Part shown: positions 1 to 10,739 of the stretch, in pieces
Layout of the letters: each line of letters begins with the position of its first letter
Numbering within the stretch: the stretch's first letter is position 1
NCBI GenBank assembly: GCA_037349105.1
Contig: JAYJMM010000026.1
Span: 124,001-188,000, forward strand
Origin: Limnomonas spitsbergensis
Lineage: Eukaryota > Chlorophyta > Chlorophyceae > Chlamydomonadales
DNA: 64,000 nt
Direction of reading: 5' to 3'
Made by a program: the position numbers and the translations under genes
Notes under the pieces: generated by a model
The model's database searches: none
What the model was told of the DNA's origin: nothing
Seen by the model: the letters and a program-made list of their open reading frames with translations, nothing else

Positions 1-348
1 CCATTTCCCGCAGAGCCTTTTTAACCTTTCTCCATCACGAGTAAGCTAGTTACTCGTGTAGCTTTCAATGAACGTTGTAACAAGCAGCAGCAAGCTGGTA
101 ACAATCACCAAAGAGCTTTGATGCAACGTACGTCTTAACGACCGACATCTCCGTCTCCGATGCTCCGCGATTCGCCCCGACGCATCCCGATGACTCCCCG
201 AGCAACAACGTCGCTTCCAAGGCAACGCTCGCTCGAGTCACGAGTCCATCGTCAACGGCATCTTAAGAGACAGAAGTCGATACTTCGTAAGCTAAAAACA
301 CTACCTTGCGTGCTCCAATGAAGCCCCAGATTAAGATTAAGGCCAAAG

Positions 349-609
349 TTGATAGATGGTGCAATCACTACTCCAATTAGCAACAACTTCACGACTCGCC
401 ATGCCATCACTGTATCCGAACGAAAGAACACGCTGAAATGGCGGCATGGGTGTCTATCGAACAACAAGCTGGCGCACATGTACGGTAAAAGCAACACATA
501 CAAGTGTCCTATGTGTGGACATCCGGACAGTGCATGCCATATAACCGGGGGATGCCAACACACAGAAATGGGGATGCCATCTAGCCACCCTAGGCTTCAC
601 CCAACCCAC
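349..609 (+). pseudogene. LINE fragment: C-terminal zinc-binding region
   Basis: A short reading frame carries CPMCGHPDSACHITGGC, a CX2CX7HX4C motif of the kind that precedes the restriction-like endonuclease in R2-type and Dualen LINEs. The segment before it (SERKNTLKWRHGCL) matches the same region of the LINE copies at 16.1-16.5, 27.8-28.4 and 59.5-60.4 kb. Homology stops just after the motif, where unrelated sequence begins. The C-terminal end of the same type of protein reappears on the same strand near 2.96 kb. This is a broken copy and no complete protein is possible. Confidence 0.75.
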
Positions 610-2950
610 TTGCACGAGTAACTGAACTCGCAGTAGTCGTCATTACCGTAGGACTTGATCTCTCATATGGCCTTTTCACTGCAAACCGAAGTGCTAGGAT
701 CACATAAATCGAAGCCGGACGCTGGGGCTGTGTGGATACCCAATAGGTAGCAGCATGTGAATTTGCGAAAGTGCATGACGCTGCAATTAACTGGATAGGC
801 GGACCTGGTGATCTTAACAAGAGCCATGTGCCTTGGATGAGCATGTGCCTGCTAGGATCAACGACCTTGGACAGGGTTACCCAATACGACCGTTTCGGTC
901 GAAATCCCGTATCATTTACCGTATGTCCGTATCGTATCACACCGTTTACCAAAGCTGTAACGTTTTGAATCACCGTGGTGGCCAATTTCTTACTTGTCTG
1001 GCCATTTTGGTTAACATCCGTACTGTTCCGTCTCACCGCACTGTATTTCCGTCCATGGTGACCCTTCTCCTGGCTACAGATGAAAGCTCCCTCGCCCGCG
1101 GTGAACCCGTTGAAGCGGGTCTGCTGGTACCTAGTGTCGGCCCAAGGCAGAGACCAGAACAACCGCGCTGCGATATAAAGAAGACGGAGGTGGTCGCTGA
1201 ACATGCCCCGGTATGTTGGGCGAGACAGTGCCGCTGCCCCGAGTGGCTGCGCCTTTGGTGTATGCTGACGCTGTTGTTGCTCCTCCTGAGCCTCACGCTT
1301 GCCTTTTGCCGCCACCGTTGGCTATGGTGGTGCCTGGGGCGACGACAAGGCTGGAATGCTCCGAGGCTATGGCGTACGACCTTCGTTGGTAAGACGGGGG
1401 GGGTGCTCGGTCTGTGCATGAAGGGCGAGAAGGTCCGACATGGCGACCCAAGCACGGCTGTGCTTGCTGGCACATCAGGTGCGACACTGAAGGTCCCCAT
1501 GCGCGGTGGGAAGTCCAGATACCGCCCTTGCATGCTGGTGCATGGTTGTACTCCTTGCTTCGGTGAGCCGTTGGCTCCGCTGCCTTGGAGGCCACCAAGT
1601 CTTCCTACTGCTCGAGCTGTTGCACGGCCACTGTGATGGGGTTGAACCAGGCGAACCTTGGCCAGGAGGTTAGGATTTGGTGGCGGTACAAGGTGAACAT
1701 GCGATCGGCCATGGAATACGCCTGCTTGTCCAAGATGTCGTGCACATGGGTGCCCTCCAAGTGGAGCACCGCGAGGTACTTGGGGAGCCAGCGCCATTTG
1801 ATGTCGCCATGTGCCTGGTTGTGCCAGTAGCGGGGTGGGGCGGTCGCCGATGCGGCAATCCTGAGCTCTCCATGCGACTCCTTGCCATATGTGGCACTAA
1901 GCAGCACCGGTCGGATAAGCGACATGGGTCGGCACTCGACGCCCCTGTACTCCTCATCGCACCTTCTAGACTCCGGCCACGTCATTCCCATTCACTGCCG
2001 TAGCTGCGCACACACCTCTCGGCAGAGCTCCTCCACGTGGGCTCCAAGCCAGCGTCAGTTGGGGCGAGCTTCCACCCATGCCTGTCAGGCACCCATCTCG
2101 AACGTCCAGGCCCTTTGGCCGTGGTATTCCCTACCGCAAAGGTCGCCACTGGCTGGGGCCGGACATGCCCCACGGAGGGGCGACGTACATGGCGAAGTAC
2201 GGGTAGGCCCACATTTGGAGGAGCCGCCCATGGAAGGAGAATGAATCAACGTATGTGGCGCTGTAGGCCTCGGAGCACATGTACCACTGCCTATCGCCTG
2301 GGTATGTGGCGCACACCTCCTTGAAGCATCACTTGCAAGGTTGTAGAGTTTCTCCGAGATGCGCTGGCTAAACGTGCATAAAAAGGCGCCATGTAGCCTG
2401 CTGAACTCTCCATGGCAACGCCATTGCCATGGCACCCTGCATGTGCTGCACTCAACGGCTTGCTCCCCATGTATACACCTTGCGCAAACTAGCCCCTCAA
2501 TGGTATGCCACCCCAGCGGACGGCATCCAAAGCATGGTCTGAACAAAGCCGCAATGGGGTGGGGGGGCATTCTTTTTGTTGGATGCCGTATGGCTACCAC
2601 AACCATTGCCACCCTGAGAGCCCCTCAGAGCCGGGGCAGAGTCGAGGGTTACACATGTGATGTGTGAGGGAGGCAGAAGGAAATGCACGGGCGTAGTTGC
2701 CCACCCAATCGTGGACGGGACAACCCCCCCCACACTGGTGACGGCGGGGTGAAAGAATCCAGGTCAATCAATGGTGGGGGACCCGCTGATGAGGTCCCAC
2801 TCTTATACAAAAACCCGTCGGACCATCACTTCCGGGAACACAGATCGGTTCAGTGATCATAACCGCACGTGCTCCTGAGAAGATGGTGTCCCAACCCACG
2901 GGTGTAGTGCCTTCGGGTTCATAGGGGCCGGGCCTAGCCAAGGGATATGG
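610..2950. other. Degenerate retroelement debris, mostly unreadable
   Basis: This stretch separates two plus-strand LINE fragments. Overlapping open frames exist on both strands, but none runs long or resembles a family I recognise. GC content and codon texture on the minus strand look like decayed coding sequence. Only the 1000-1320 segment can be tied to the gypsy family. It may be a nested, diverged retroelement. Confidence 0.4.
1000..1320 (-). pseudogene. Gypsy pol pre-RT fragment (diverged)
   Basis: The minus-strand frame contains FNGFTAGEGAFICSQE, closely resembling GGFTAGQGAFVSGQE of the large Pol protein, where it lies just after a hydrophobic segment and before the reverse transcriptase. 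Flanking residues are only loosely similar and the frame does not continue into RT. I read it as a small relic of a related element, in the opposite orientation to the LINE pieces on either side. Confidence 0.45.
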
Positions 2951-2954
2951 TGGC

Positions 2955-3134
2955 AAAAACCAGCATGCCCTCCTCATTGAGAAACTCATGCAACGTGGAT
3001 ATGAACAATGCAACATTAAGCTTGTACCCGTCTTAATCGGGACGTCTGGAACCGTCTATCTTAAGCACACCCTTCAGATCATGCGGCAATTGGGCTTGTC
3101 TACCTACCATGCGAAAAATGTGCACACCTATTAA
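2955..3134 (+). pseudogene. LINE fragment: end of restriction-like endonuclease region
   Basis: The frame reads QCNIKLVPVLIGTSGTVYLKH and continues to a stop near 3134. It matches NNIKIIPILIGTSGTIYNKH near the C-terminus of the LINE protein at 59.5-60.2 kb, including the following QLGLSTYHAKN versus SLGISAVHAKK. It lies on the same strand as the fragment at 0.35 kb, so both probably derive from one LINE interrupted or partly replaced by the intervening sequence. Confidence 0.75.
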
Positions 3135-4060
3135 ATACCTACGTAGCATCGTGCAAACAAGGCGACGAATTGAATACTGCCCCACTAGACATGCCAAACC
3201 GGTGAAAAAACAAATCAGAACCGCAAGCCGCCGTAATGAACTATGATGTGTCTTTTTCTCACGGTAGCGGCGCGGATGTGGCTTCGGCCCAGGCGGCTTT
3301 GTTCATACCCTACGGGCTTATATGCGTTCGCTCTATTAACTCGCAACAATGCAAAGTGTGAACCCGTTGATGCACGTAAAAGGTTGATTTGCTGGACCTT
3401 GTATTCCTATTGTGAACCGGCATCTTTCTGACATCGTGTTGCTGAACGAAGCCTTGCTCCTTCGTCGCCGAACCCTGACTATGATTAGTAAATCTTGAAA
3501 ACCCTCGCTGTCATCGGAAAACGTGTTCGAATCTGCGATTTGTCATCTCCGAACCCTAATCTCCGTACTGCAAGCGCGCTTAAAGGAAGAGGTCCTTCTG
3601 GATTATTCCTTCTCATTTGCCTTGAAACCTGATTTGCCATTGACATTCAAATTCTTAATGTGTTTTGTTGCTTAAATTCTAATTACCTAGCAGTGACACA
3701 GCAACTTTGGGGGTACAAAACGTTGGTTTTATCTTGCTTTCAAGTTTTCTCTCGTTTATCAGTTTCATCATGATAAATAAGTACATAATAACCATACTTC
3801 ATGTTCAGACCGGGTCCAGCAAGTCTCCTATGCACGAGCGTTGTTCAGGGCTACTTAGCGGGCCTTGCTGCTGTTGGCGAACTCGCAGCTAGTCTCACGC
3901 TATCTCTATATTATTATATACAAATTGCGCATACAAGCGCGCATGTGCACCTGGTCATAAATAGGAATCCATGGTCATAATTCACACATGTGCCATGCAT
4001 GCCTGACACAGTACACTGCACAGTGTGACGATGCAAAGAAGGCACAAACAGTCATATTTT
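3135..4060. other. AT-richer intergenic stretch, no gene seen
   Basis: Open frames here are short and resemble nothing recognised. Base composition is visibly more AT-rich than the gypsy sequence that follows. Gypsy Gag similarity starts shortly after 4.1 kb. No terminal repeat like those at 15.5, 27.1 or 46.7 kb is visible at this edge, so the element fragment to the right is truncated on its 5' side. Confidence 0.4.
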
Positions 4061-4163
4061 CGACGCACGTCATATTTCCTGCCGCGGGAGAGCCGCAGAT
4101 GCAGGTAGAAGCAGCCGTGGGGGTCCATAGGAGGTCCATTCAAGGCCACACCAGCACAATCAG

Positions 4164-4910
4164 GTGCAGGCTGGGGCCGCAACAGCCGCGCATATGGAAG
4201 GCAAGGAGGCAGCAAAGGCTGCTGCATCACAGCAGAGCCGAGCAGCAGCAAGGGCAGTGACCGCTGCTGCAGTATCAGAGGATACGCACAGGGCACGCCA
4301 GGCAGCGGCAATGCCCAAGGCAGAGAAGGAGGTTATCAGGAGATGCTTGGCAGCAAGCCCAGGCCACCCATGCGTCTTGTGCGAGACGCCATGCCAGCAC
4401 TCACCAGAAGAGTGCGAGCTGAGAATACTAGCACTGACTCAGCACATGGACCATGCGGAAGCCCCGGTGGCCTCGCCAGCAGCAACGCCGAGGGTGGCCT
4501 TCGGCGCGGCTGCAGCAGGGAGAGCTGCCATCTCGGGACCAACGCTGCGCTCGGAGGTGCGAGTGCCCAGCAGAGGCGAGAGGGCCAATGAGGAGCAGCT
4601 GCCCAGGCCGCAGCAAGAAGGGAGCCAAAGCAGGCGCATTGCGGAGACACCGCCAGCTGTGGCTGGATCGAGCGCACAAACGCAAGAGGCCAAGGGTGGC
4701 GATGGGGGAGTCACCCCAGAAGCAGGAGGCGAAGGGCGGGGAGCAACAGGGCAGTGCGGTAACGCGGACCGCGGCCAGGGAGAGCCTGGCAGCGAGGACG
4801 AGGAGGAAGAGGAAAGCGATGAGGAGAGGGCCCAGGAGGCAAAGCCTAGCAGAAAATCCAGGGAAACGGACAGGCTGTGCAGCCAGGTGCAGACCTGCAG
4901 AAAGATCTAA
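4164..4910 (+). pseudogene. gag: Gypsy gag fragment with variant zinc knuckle
   Basis: The frame contains EKEVIRRCLAASPGHPCVLC followed by CX5HX4C spacing (CVLCETPCQHSPEEC). This matches the middle zinc motif of the large Gag (CVLCGEPGPHSPEAC, around residue 1310). Acidic, low-complexity sequence follows, as in the large element. Upstream Gag domains (capsid-like region, first knuckle, protease) are missing at this position, so the copy is 5' truncated. The frame is lost near 4.9 kb and continues in another frame in the next entry. Confidence 0.7.
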
Positions 4911-5731
4911 AATGGAAGGAAGAGCAATTGTACCGCCAGGCGGTGGCCTCAGTTGAATACCTGCGCCTGCAGCAGGCCAGGTGGACAAGCATCCAGGATG
5001 CCAATGAGCGGCTCACCGAGGTGCAGCAGCAGTACGTCTTGCGCGCAGATCAGCTGCGAGAGCTGTACAAGGTTATCGGAGATCAGCAAGCGGGGCAGCC
5101 GCTGAACCAAGGGAACCCACTCCCGGTCCCTGTAGACCAGGAGTTTGCAGCATGTATCCAAGAAATATTCCGTCATGCATCTCCTTGGGAGAACACGGAC
5201 GAGGAAAGCGATCATCCCTGTCAAGGTGAGCAGCAAGGAGCAGAGGAAAAGGACCCTGGTCAGAAAGGACCAGTGGACGATGACATGGCCAGGGGGGGCA
5301 GTGAGGAGGCGCGCGCGCAGCGAATGGGGACAGCTCTCGCGGCTGCAAAAAGGGGCCAGGAGCCCAGAGAGCGCAGCAGGAGCGCGCAGAGGACCCACGG
5401 TGGGGAGCGCCACGGGGTGGTACCTACGCCCGAGGCTACGACCCAGCGGTCATACCACGCTGCCAGATCACACAACATGCCTGACGAACAGGGCAGGGGC
5501 AGGAGGCAGCGGTCGGCCAGCAGGGAGCGCAGGAGCCAGCCCAGAGGCAGGTCCCAGGAGCGAGGCCCTGGGGGCCAAGCCAAGGCACACAGGCGAGAAG
5601 AGAAAGAGCAGGACAGGAGGAGGGCCTCCGGCCAGAGTCCGCCGGGCAGGGCCCAGACATGGCGAGGCTGGACTGGAGGACGACAGAGCGTCCTCGGACC
5701 CCACGATGGGGAGTATGATTCAAGTGCTTGA
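4877..5731 (+). pseudogene. gag: Gypsy gag fragment: coiled coil and RS-rich region
   Basis: It opens with a predicted coiled coil (EYLRLQQARWTSIQDANERL, then VQQQYVLRADQLRELY) that aligns to residues 1430-1510 of the large Gag. A long Arg/Ser-rich tail with repeated RSQER-like blocks follows, probably RNA-binding. The frame ends one base out of register with the following CX2CX4HX4C knuckle, so a single-base indel near 5.73 kb separates it from the next entry. This is a decayed copy, not a working gene. Confidence 0.7.
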
Positions 5732-6723
5732 AGCCGGGGCACTACGCAAATGCGTGCCCAGAGCAAGGGGATGCCTTGCAGGCAGGCGAGAGCAGCCGCC
5801 TTGATCGGCTGCGAGCACCAGCAGGCCCAGAACGGGGCTTGGGGGCCAGGGGGCCTGGCAGCAGCCAGGAAGCCTCAGAAGAGCGCATGCGGCATGTCTA
5901 TGAGGCGGCCCATGGGATCTCGTACGCAGACTGGAGGGAGCAGCATGCTGCAGCTGGACCAAGCACGATGCCGGGCCCGCCAGGATGGCCGGGGCCAGCA
6001 GAGCAGTCAGAGGGTCCCAGGTGGGCAGGTCAAGGGGGGCACATTTGCCTGATGTCTATCCACGGGGGATATGACCAGGACGCATGCACGGCCCAGGTTG
6101 AGAGAAACCAGGTGGCAGAAGTGTATGTGGCCTTCCAGGGGGTGCCAGAGGGGCAGGTGGCCCAGCAAAAGCACCACTGGAAGATGGCGGTTGAATCACT
6201 GGCAATGAACCATTACGGTACTGTGCCAGCAGGGTCAACCAGACATATAGAACATGCAGTTGGGTTCCTGAGGGACCTCCAGCATAGGGGGTGCCCGGTC
6301 CCGTGTGAGGGGTGGCCCAACATGTTCCAGATATTCTTGGAAAACGAGTGGGCGGACTACCATGTCCAGATGGATGAGATTGATAGAATGGCGTGGGAGG
6401 AAATGCACCCGCACGAAGTAGAAGAGTGGGAAGCCAGTTCCAATGGGAACAGCTCCGATTCCGCGGATAGAGACTCAGAGCCTTGGGGCGATACGCCAGT
6501 GCAAAAGGAGGAGTCTGCCTTGATCTGTCCAGGTACCCCGGAGGGTCAAAGCGACACAGAAAGCGGGGCAGCGGGAGCAGCCGTCAAGACCCTGGATCCA
6601 CTCAGCGTGCAGGTTCGCCGCCCAAGGGTCAGGGGGGCCGCAGCTAGTCCGAGAGGAGGATACAGCGGGGCCCGTCAGGACAGATTGCAGCGATCAAGGG
6701 GTACATCCGGCCCGACACGGTGA
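5728..6723 (+). pseudogene. gag-pol: Gypsy gag-pol junction fragment, continuous through a Trp codon
   Basis: The frame begins inside the last Gag zinc knuckle (KPGHYANACPEQG), passes the conserved Gag end (GQVAQQKHH) and continues without a stop into the start of Pol (ESLAMNHYGTVPAGS, then EGWPNMFQIFLENEW). At the point where the large element has a TGA stop, this copy has TGG. That makes it informative about the ancestral arrangement: here Gag and Pol were one open frame. It ends at 6723, where homology to Pol continues in the next frame. Confidence 0.75.
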
Positions 6724-7148
6724 TGGCAGAATACATGCAGAGGGAGTGGGCACACCCCATCTATGCATACTGCGCTCATGAGCTGGTGGGCCTTGTGATC
6801 AGAGAAGGCATCACAGCAGTTGATGCAACCGACAGGGCACGCCCAGAAGTACCTGACAGCGCGCGCACAAAGGGAGTGTGGCAAGGCGCGCTGCCAGGGT
6901 TCATGTGCACGCCGTGGGCGGAGGACTGCGTCCATCAGTTGATGGAGCACCCCGGCCTGAGAGACCACGCCTTCTACGTACCCGTGCAAGCCATAGCCAC
7001 AGGATGGCACGGGATGGGCGATGGGTCGGCGGTAGGAAGCTATGGCGGTGCATGGCTGTGCCACTACGGCATGCCCAGGCGATGCGAGGTCACAATTGAG
7101 GCGGCAATCCTCATTCCCAGGGTGGTCGCGGGCCAAGCTGTACCATGA
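6720..7148 (+). pseudogene. pol: Gypsy pol N-terminal fragment
   Basis: It matches the unrecognised N-terminal region of the large Pol: EYMQREWAHPIYAYC against VYMQRGWSRHPIYAYC, and PWAEDCVHQLMEH is identical. Similarity continues past the stop (PGEARAAIPVQQLV) to about 7.2 kb and then breaks off. Next comes sequence resembling an early Gag segment (SNEPSLR), then the Gag capsid-like region. The element has therefore lost nearly all of Pol and has been joined to a second gag-bearing piece. No reverse transcriptase remains. Confidence 0.7.
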
Positions 7149-7352
7149 GGAGTGGCTCCTGGGGAGGCCAGAGCAGCCATCCCGGTGCAGCAGCTGGTAT
7201 CGTACTGGAAGCAAGCAACGAGCCTAGCCTCAGGAGCCAGCGGGGAGATGCAGGGCGCAGGCCCATGCCAAGCAGCCCAGCGGCCAGCGAGCAGCCAAGG
7301 CCAACCAGGAGTCTAGATCCAGGAGTCTAGCCAGAGGAGACAGTGGAGGCGT

Positions 7353-8621
7353 TTGCCCACAGGGTCCTATCCACAGGAGATGCTGCAGATCTCCAAGGAT
7401 GCAGTGGACCACTTCGGCAGTAGGCACTCGGTGGCGCACATGTTCTACGAAGGGCTGTCAGGGGACATCAGGACCAAGCTGAGCGCGTTTGTCATCACAA
7501 TGCCAGACTACCTGAGCATGACGGATGAGGAGCAGTTTGTAGTGCTGACGCGGCATGTGCTGCTGTGGGAAAGGTTTGCCCTGGAGATGGGGGATCTGAC
7601 TACCATGGACGCCAGGCAGGGGCCAGGGGAACACCCGTACAGAGGCCAGGCGGAGCAGCCAGCGGGGCGAGACAGGCCAGGCCAGTGGAAGGCCAGGTCG
7701 AGGCCGGAGGGGCCGACAACCTCAGCAGGCCAAGTCGTCACCCAGCCAGCCAGACAGGAAGGCAAGGCCAAGGGGGTCACATGGGCAGATCAAACAGCCG
7801 CGCTAACCACCAGCACACAAGGAGCTGGGGGCGCGCCCAAGGCGTGCTTCATGTGCGGTAGCCTGGAGCACCTGGCCAGGGACTGTAGGACGCCTTGGGC
7901 CAGAGACGAACGCAGACCAGCGCCGCTGGCCACGGATATCGCTACGGGGCAGGCTGCCAGGCCGCCGCCACAGCAGTACCCGCAGCCGCCACAGCCATAC
8001 CCGCAGCCACCAAGGCCACAGGGGCAGCCAGCAGGCAGGCCCTATGACAGGAACCAGAGCAGCCGGCAGTTCCCAAGGCAGAGACAAGGTCAGGCAGGGC
8101 ATAGCCAGCAGGCGGCACACCTGTCTCACCTGACTGGTCCTTCAGCGCAGTATGAGCCAGGGGGATGGCACCAGACGGTTGCAGAAATGCTGAGCGAGTC
8201 AGTGGCATTGATGACACAAGTAGGGCTGGCGCCCAGGCCAGAGGATTACAAACAAGCAGCACACAACGCTAGGCCCAAGTCTTTCCAACCCGCGTCTAGC
8301 AGTGAGGAGGAACCCGGACAGCTCATTGTCGAGCACACCTCAAGAAAGGGAGCTAACAGACTTGCTCTGCGTAAACTGGCTGACGGATTGTGTGATGTCC
8401 GCGCGCATGTGCTGCACTTGAACGAAAGGATCACGGCGCTGGCATACACCACCATGCCAATGGGACCAACGGAAGCCCACGGTGAGGCCAACAGGGGCAG
8501 CAGAGGGCGAACGGTGCTGGTCAGGCCCATGCTGCAGTACTTCAGAAACGACAGGAGTAACATTCGGCATTGTGTGGGGCTCATGGTCAAAGGACAGGTG
8601 CTGGTGCCAAGATGGCACTAA
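7353..8621 (+). pseudogene. gag: Gypsy gag fragment: capsid-like region and first zinc knuckle
   Basis: The frame carries the conserved capsid-like block (DAVDHFGSRHSVAHMFYEGL, then TMPDYLSMTDEEQFVVLT), the zinc knuckle CFMCGSLEHLARDC (CX2CX4HX4C), a Gln/Pro-rich linker, and the block before the protease (LNERITALAYTTMPMG). All appear in the same order in the large Gag (residues 620-1000). The frame is lost at the protease start by a one-base shift near 8.59 kb. The region from 7670 onward is the left end of the tandem-duplicated unit and is nearly identical to 19315 onward. Confidence 0.75.
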
Positions 8622-8797
8622 TGGACACGGCATGCTCCTGCCACGTCATCACAGTGAACATCGCTGAGCAGCTGGTGGCCATGGGGGCCGAGCTAGTCCT
8701 GACAGATGAAAAGATCAGGACCACTGACAATGCGGGTGCGGATCAAAGGTTTGGAGCAAAGAGGACCAGGAACTGGCACCCCAGTGTGCCATGGTGA
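8570..8797 (+). pseudogene. Retropepsin-like fragment with D-T-A active-site variant
   Basis: This frame reads ALMDTACSCHVITVNIAEQL, the flap-proximal active-site region of a retroviral-type aspartic protease. The usual D-[ST]-G is D-T-A, as in every copy in this window. The downstream half (IYVVYGYG, LVGNPE.LKY) is missing, and sequence switches to the next Gag region within about 100 bases. It is a non-functional fragment. Confidence 0.65.
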
Positions 8798-9492
8798 CCC
8801 ACGCAGATGCAGCCCATGGGCAGTCAACGGTGGTGGCCGCAACACGCGTCACGCGCCTGCCAGAAGCAAAGGAGCCAGCAGAGGACCTGCGGGGTGCCGC
8901 CCAGACAAAGGCGGCAGACAACCGCGGGGCAAGACCCGTCGGAGCGCTGCCGTGGGAGAGAAGGGAGGAGGCTACCCCACCAGCGAATCCAGGTACTGGG
9001 CAAGCAGGCTGGGCCGCTGCCCAGCACCACCCAGCGACAGTCAGCCATGACGGTACCAAGGACGCTGGGAGCCGGCCCGACCACCTGGAGGAGGGCGACG
9101 CCAGCCCAGTGGTGCCCAAGGTGATGGCAGAGGAGAAGGCACGGGCAGCCACGGGTCAGGAGCCGGGCATCAGAAGGGAGGTCAGGCGACTCCTAAGGAA
9201 ATTCCCCAACACCCCGTGCACGTACTGCGACAGGCTCAGCGACCACACGGAAAAGGAATGCGAGGAGCGGCTAGGGGCCCTGCTCGCCGCAAGCAGGGCA
9301 AGCATGAAGGCAGAGTGTGCTTACGGCGCGGCCAGAACAAGAGGATCGGCGGGCTGGAACGCCGGGTGCTGGTGCTCACCAGGGCTCGCCAACACAGGGA
9401 CAAGCAACAGATCTTGCACCTGGAGGCATCCATTGCCTTCCTCAAGATGCAGCAGGCCAAGTGGCGCGCAAGCGGGGCAGACGAAAAGATGA
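8791..9492 (+). pseudogene. gag: Gypsy gag fragment: middle zinc motif
   Basis: It contains REVRRLLRKFPNTPCTYC followed by DX4HX4C spacing (CTYCDRLSDHTEKEC), the CX2CX5HX4C variant knuckle found in the middle of Gag, with low-complexity sequence before it. The true frame shifts near 9.3 kb into the coiled-coil frame that follows. It belongs to the duplicated unit; the second copy is at 20436-21137. Confidence 0.65.
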
Positions 9493-10112
9493 CCAGCATG
9501 GTGTGGATCGAGTGTGATGCACTGATCAAGGAGGTCAATGGGCTCAAGCTCAGGTACACCAAGACGTGGAGGAGTGCGGAAGAGACCGGAGAGCAGCACC
9601 AGACGGGCCCTAGCAGCGATCGACATCATCCATGGAGCGGGGCAAGCAGCCCGGCCAGAGGGGCTGCCCAGCTGCAGCTGGACGAACATCAGGAGGAAGA
9701 GGCGACCGGAGCCGCGCCAAACACCGGCGAAGGAACACTCAGCACCAGGCCAAAGGACGACACAGTGCAGCAGCTCCTGGACACACTTGAATACCCCAAC
9801 ATGTGGGAGGCACTGGAGGACCACAGGCTCGGCCAGAAAGACAGCGGCGACAGAATCAGCGGGAGGTGGCTGATTGCCCCAAGGTCCCCGCCAGAGGCAG
9901 CCCCAGCCCAGCAGCAAGGAGACCAGGCCGCAGCCCGGACAACTCCAGCAGAAAGGACAGGAGCAGACCAACCAGCGCCGAGGGGGGACGCCGCTCCAGG
10001 GAGTGGAGCCCCGAGCGCCGCGACGGCTGCCAAGAAGGAAGGGCCGCCAGCGCAGAGGTGCAGCGCCGCGGGACCCAGAAGGAGAAGGCGCCGGAGGTCA
10101 GACAGGGCATAG
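9216..10112 (+). pseudogene. gag: Gypsy gag fragment: coiled coil and RS-rich tail
   Basis: After the zinc motif region the frame has a coiled-coil segment (HRDKQQILHLEASIAFLKMQ) corresponding to the Gag segment before the last knuckle. A charged region and an Arg-rich end follow. It is more divergent from the large Gag than the 4.9-kb copy, so at least two gypsy subfamilies contribute to this plus-strand block. The frame breaks before the knuckle at 10.31 kb. Confidence 0.6.
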
Positions 10113-10261
10113 GCCAAGGGACCCGGCCCACAGCCCGAGTGGCGAGCGCAGGCCACAGGGCAGGCCCCAGAGCACCAGCAGAGAGCGCAGGATGCCAGGC
10201 AGGCCCCAGAGCCCCAGCAGGGAGCACATGACCTAGGAGCGCAGGATCCAGTGGAGGCCAC

Positions 10262-10520
10262 ATGACGGACAAGCCCAGGGCAGGGGCGAGGCTGCAGCTT
10301 ATCAGACGGGCTCATGCTACACCTGTGGAGAGAAGGGGCGCTTTGCCCACGAGTGCAGCCGAGGCCAGGGGAGGACCCGACAGCAGGTCAGCAGAGGAGG
10401 CGACTGGCCGCAAGCCCATGAGGCAGAAAGGCCGAGCAATGCCAGACCAGGGGAGGCAGTCGGCGGCTGCGATCACCGTAACCTCCGCGACATGTTCGAG
10501 GGTCAGCCCGTCAGTCCCTC
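10262..10520 (+). pseudogene. gag: Gypsy gag fragment: last zinc knuckle, ending at an inversion junction
   Basis: CYTCGEKGRFAHEC (10315-10356) is a CX2CX4HX4C knuckle equivalent to the last knuckle of the large Gag (CFNCQKPGHFASAC). Plus-strand Gag similarity ends within the next 150 bases. From about 10.54 kb the opposite strand encodes the protease C-terminal half of another copy. The exact junction cannot be placed by eye. Confidence 0.55.
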
Positions 10521-10706
10521 CATGGGGGAACAAGGATAGCCGACCTGCGGCCTCCAGGACCCCCCGTATTTTAGGTACTCAGGGTTCCCGACCAGGTGCT
10601 CGTATGCGTCTGGGGGCGTCTTGACCACCCTGACCACCGGCTTTTCTATTACTGCGTTCGGGCTTCCGTACCCGTACACCACGTAGATGAACATGATCCC
10701 ATGCAA
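10503..10706 (-). pseudogene. Retropepsin C-terminal half (minus-strand element)
   Basis: The frame reads FIYVVYGYGSPNAVIEKPVV and then AYEHLVGNPEYLKYGG, matching the second half of the protease in the large Gag (FIYVVYGYGG and LVGNPEFLKYNG). It is separated from the active-site half by an in-frame TAA at 10740 (after KLVLTN) that replaces the usual Asp-Glu codons. The stop is shared with the duplicate near 22.39 kb, so it predates the duplication. Confidence 0.65.
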
Positions 10707-10739
10707 GACTGCGCCCGCATTGTCGGTGGTCCTGATTTT

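Noticed and set aside
2775..2830. Hammerhead ribozyme: CTGATGAG near 2.78 kb and GAAA near 2.75 kb.
   Set aside because: The core elements are in the wrong order and spacing, and no stems I, II and III could be drawn.
4428..5804. Long antisense and alternative frames within the GC-rich gag blocks (also around 9.3-10.3, 20.9-21.9, 13.7-14.9, 25.4-26.5 and 35-38 kb).
   Set aside because: They are shadows of the RS-, Pro- and Gln-rich Gag or Pol coding strand. They lack domains and break at the same places as the real frames.
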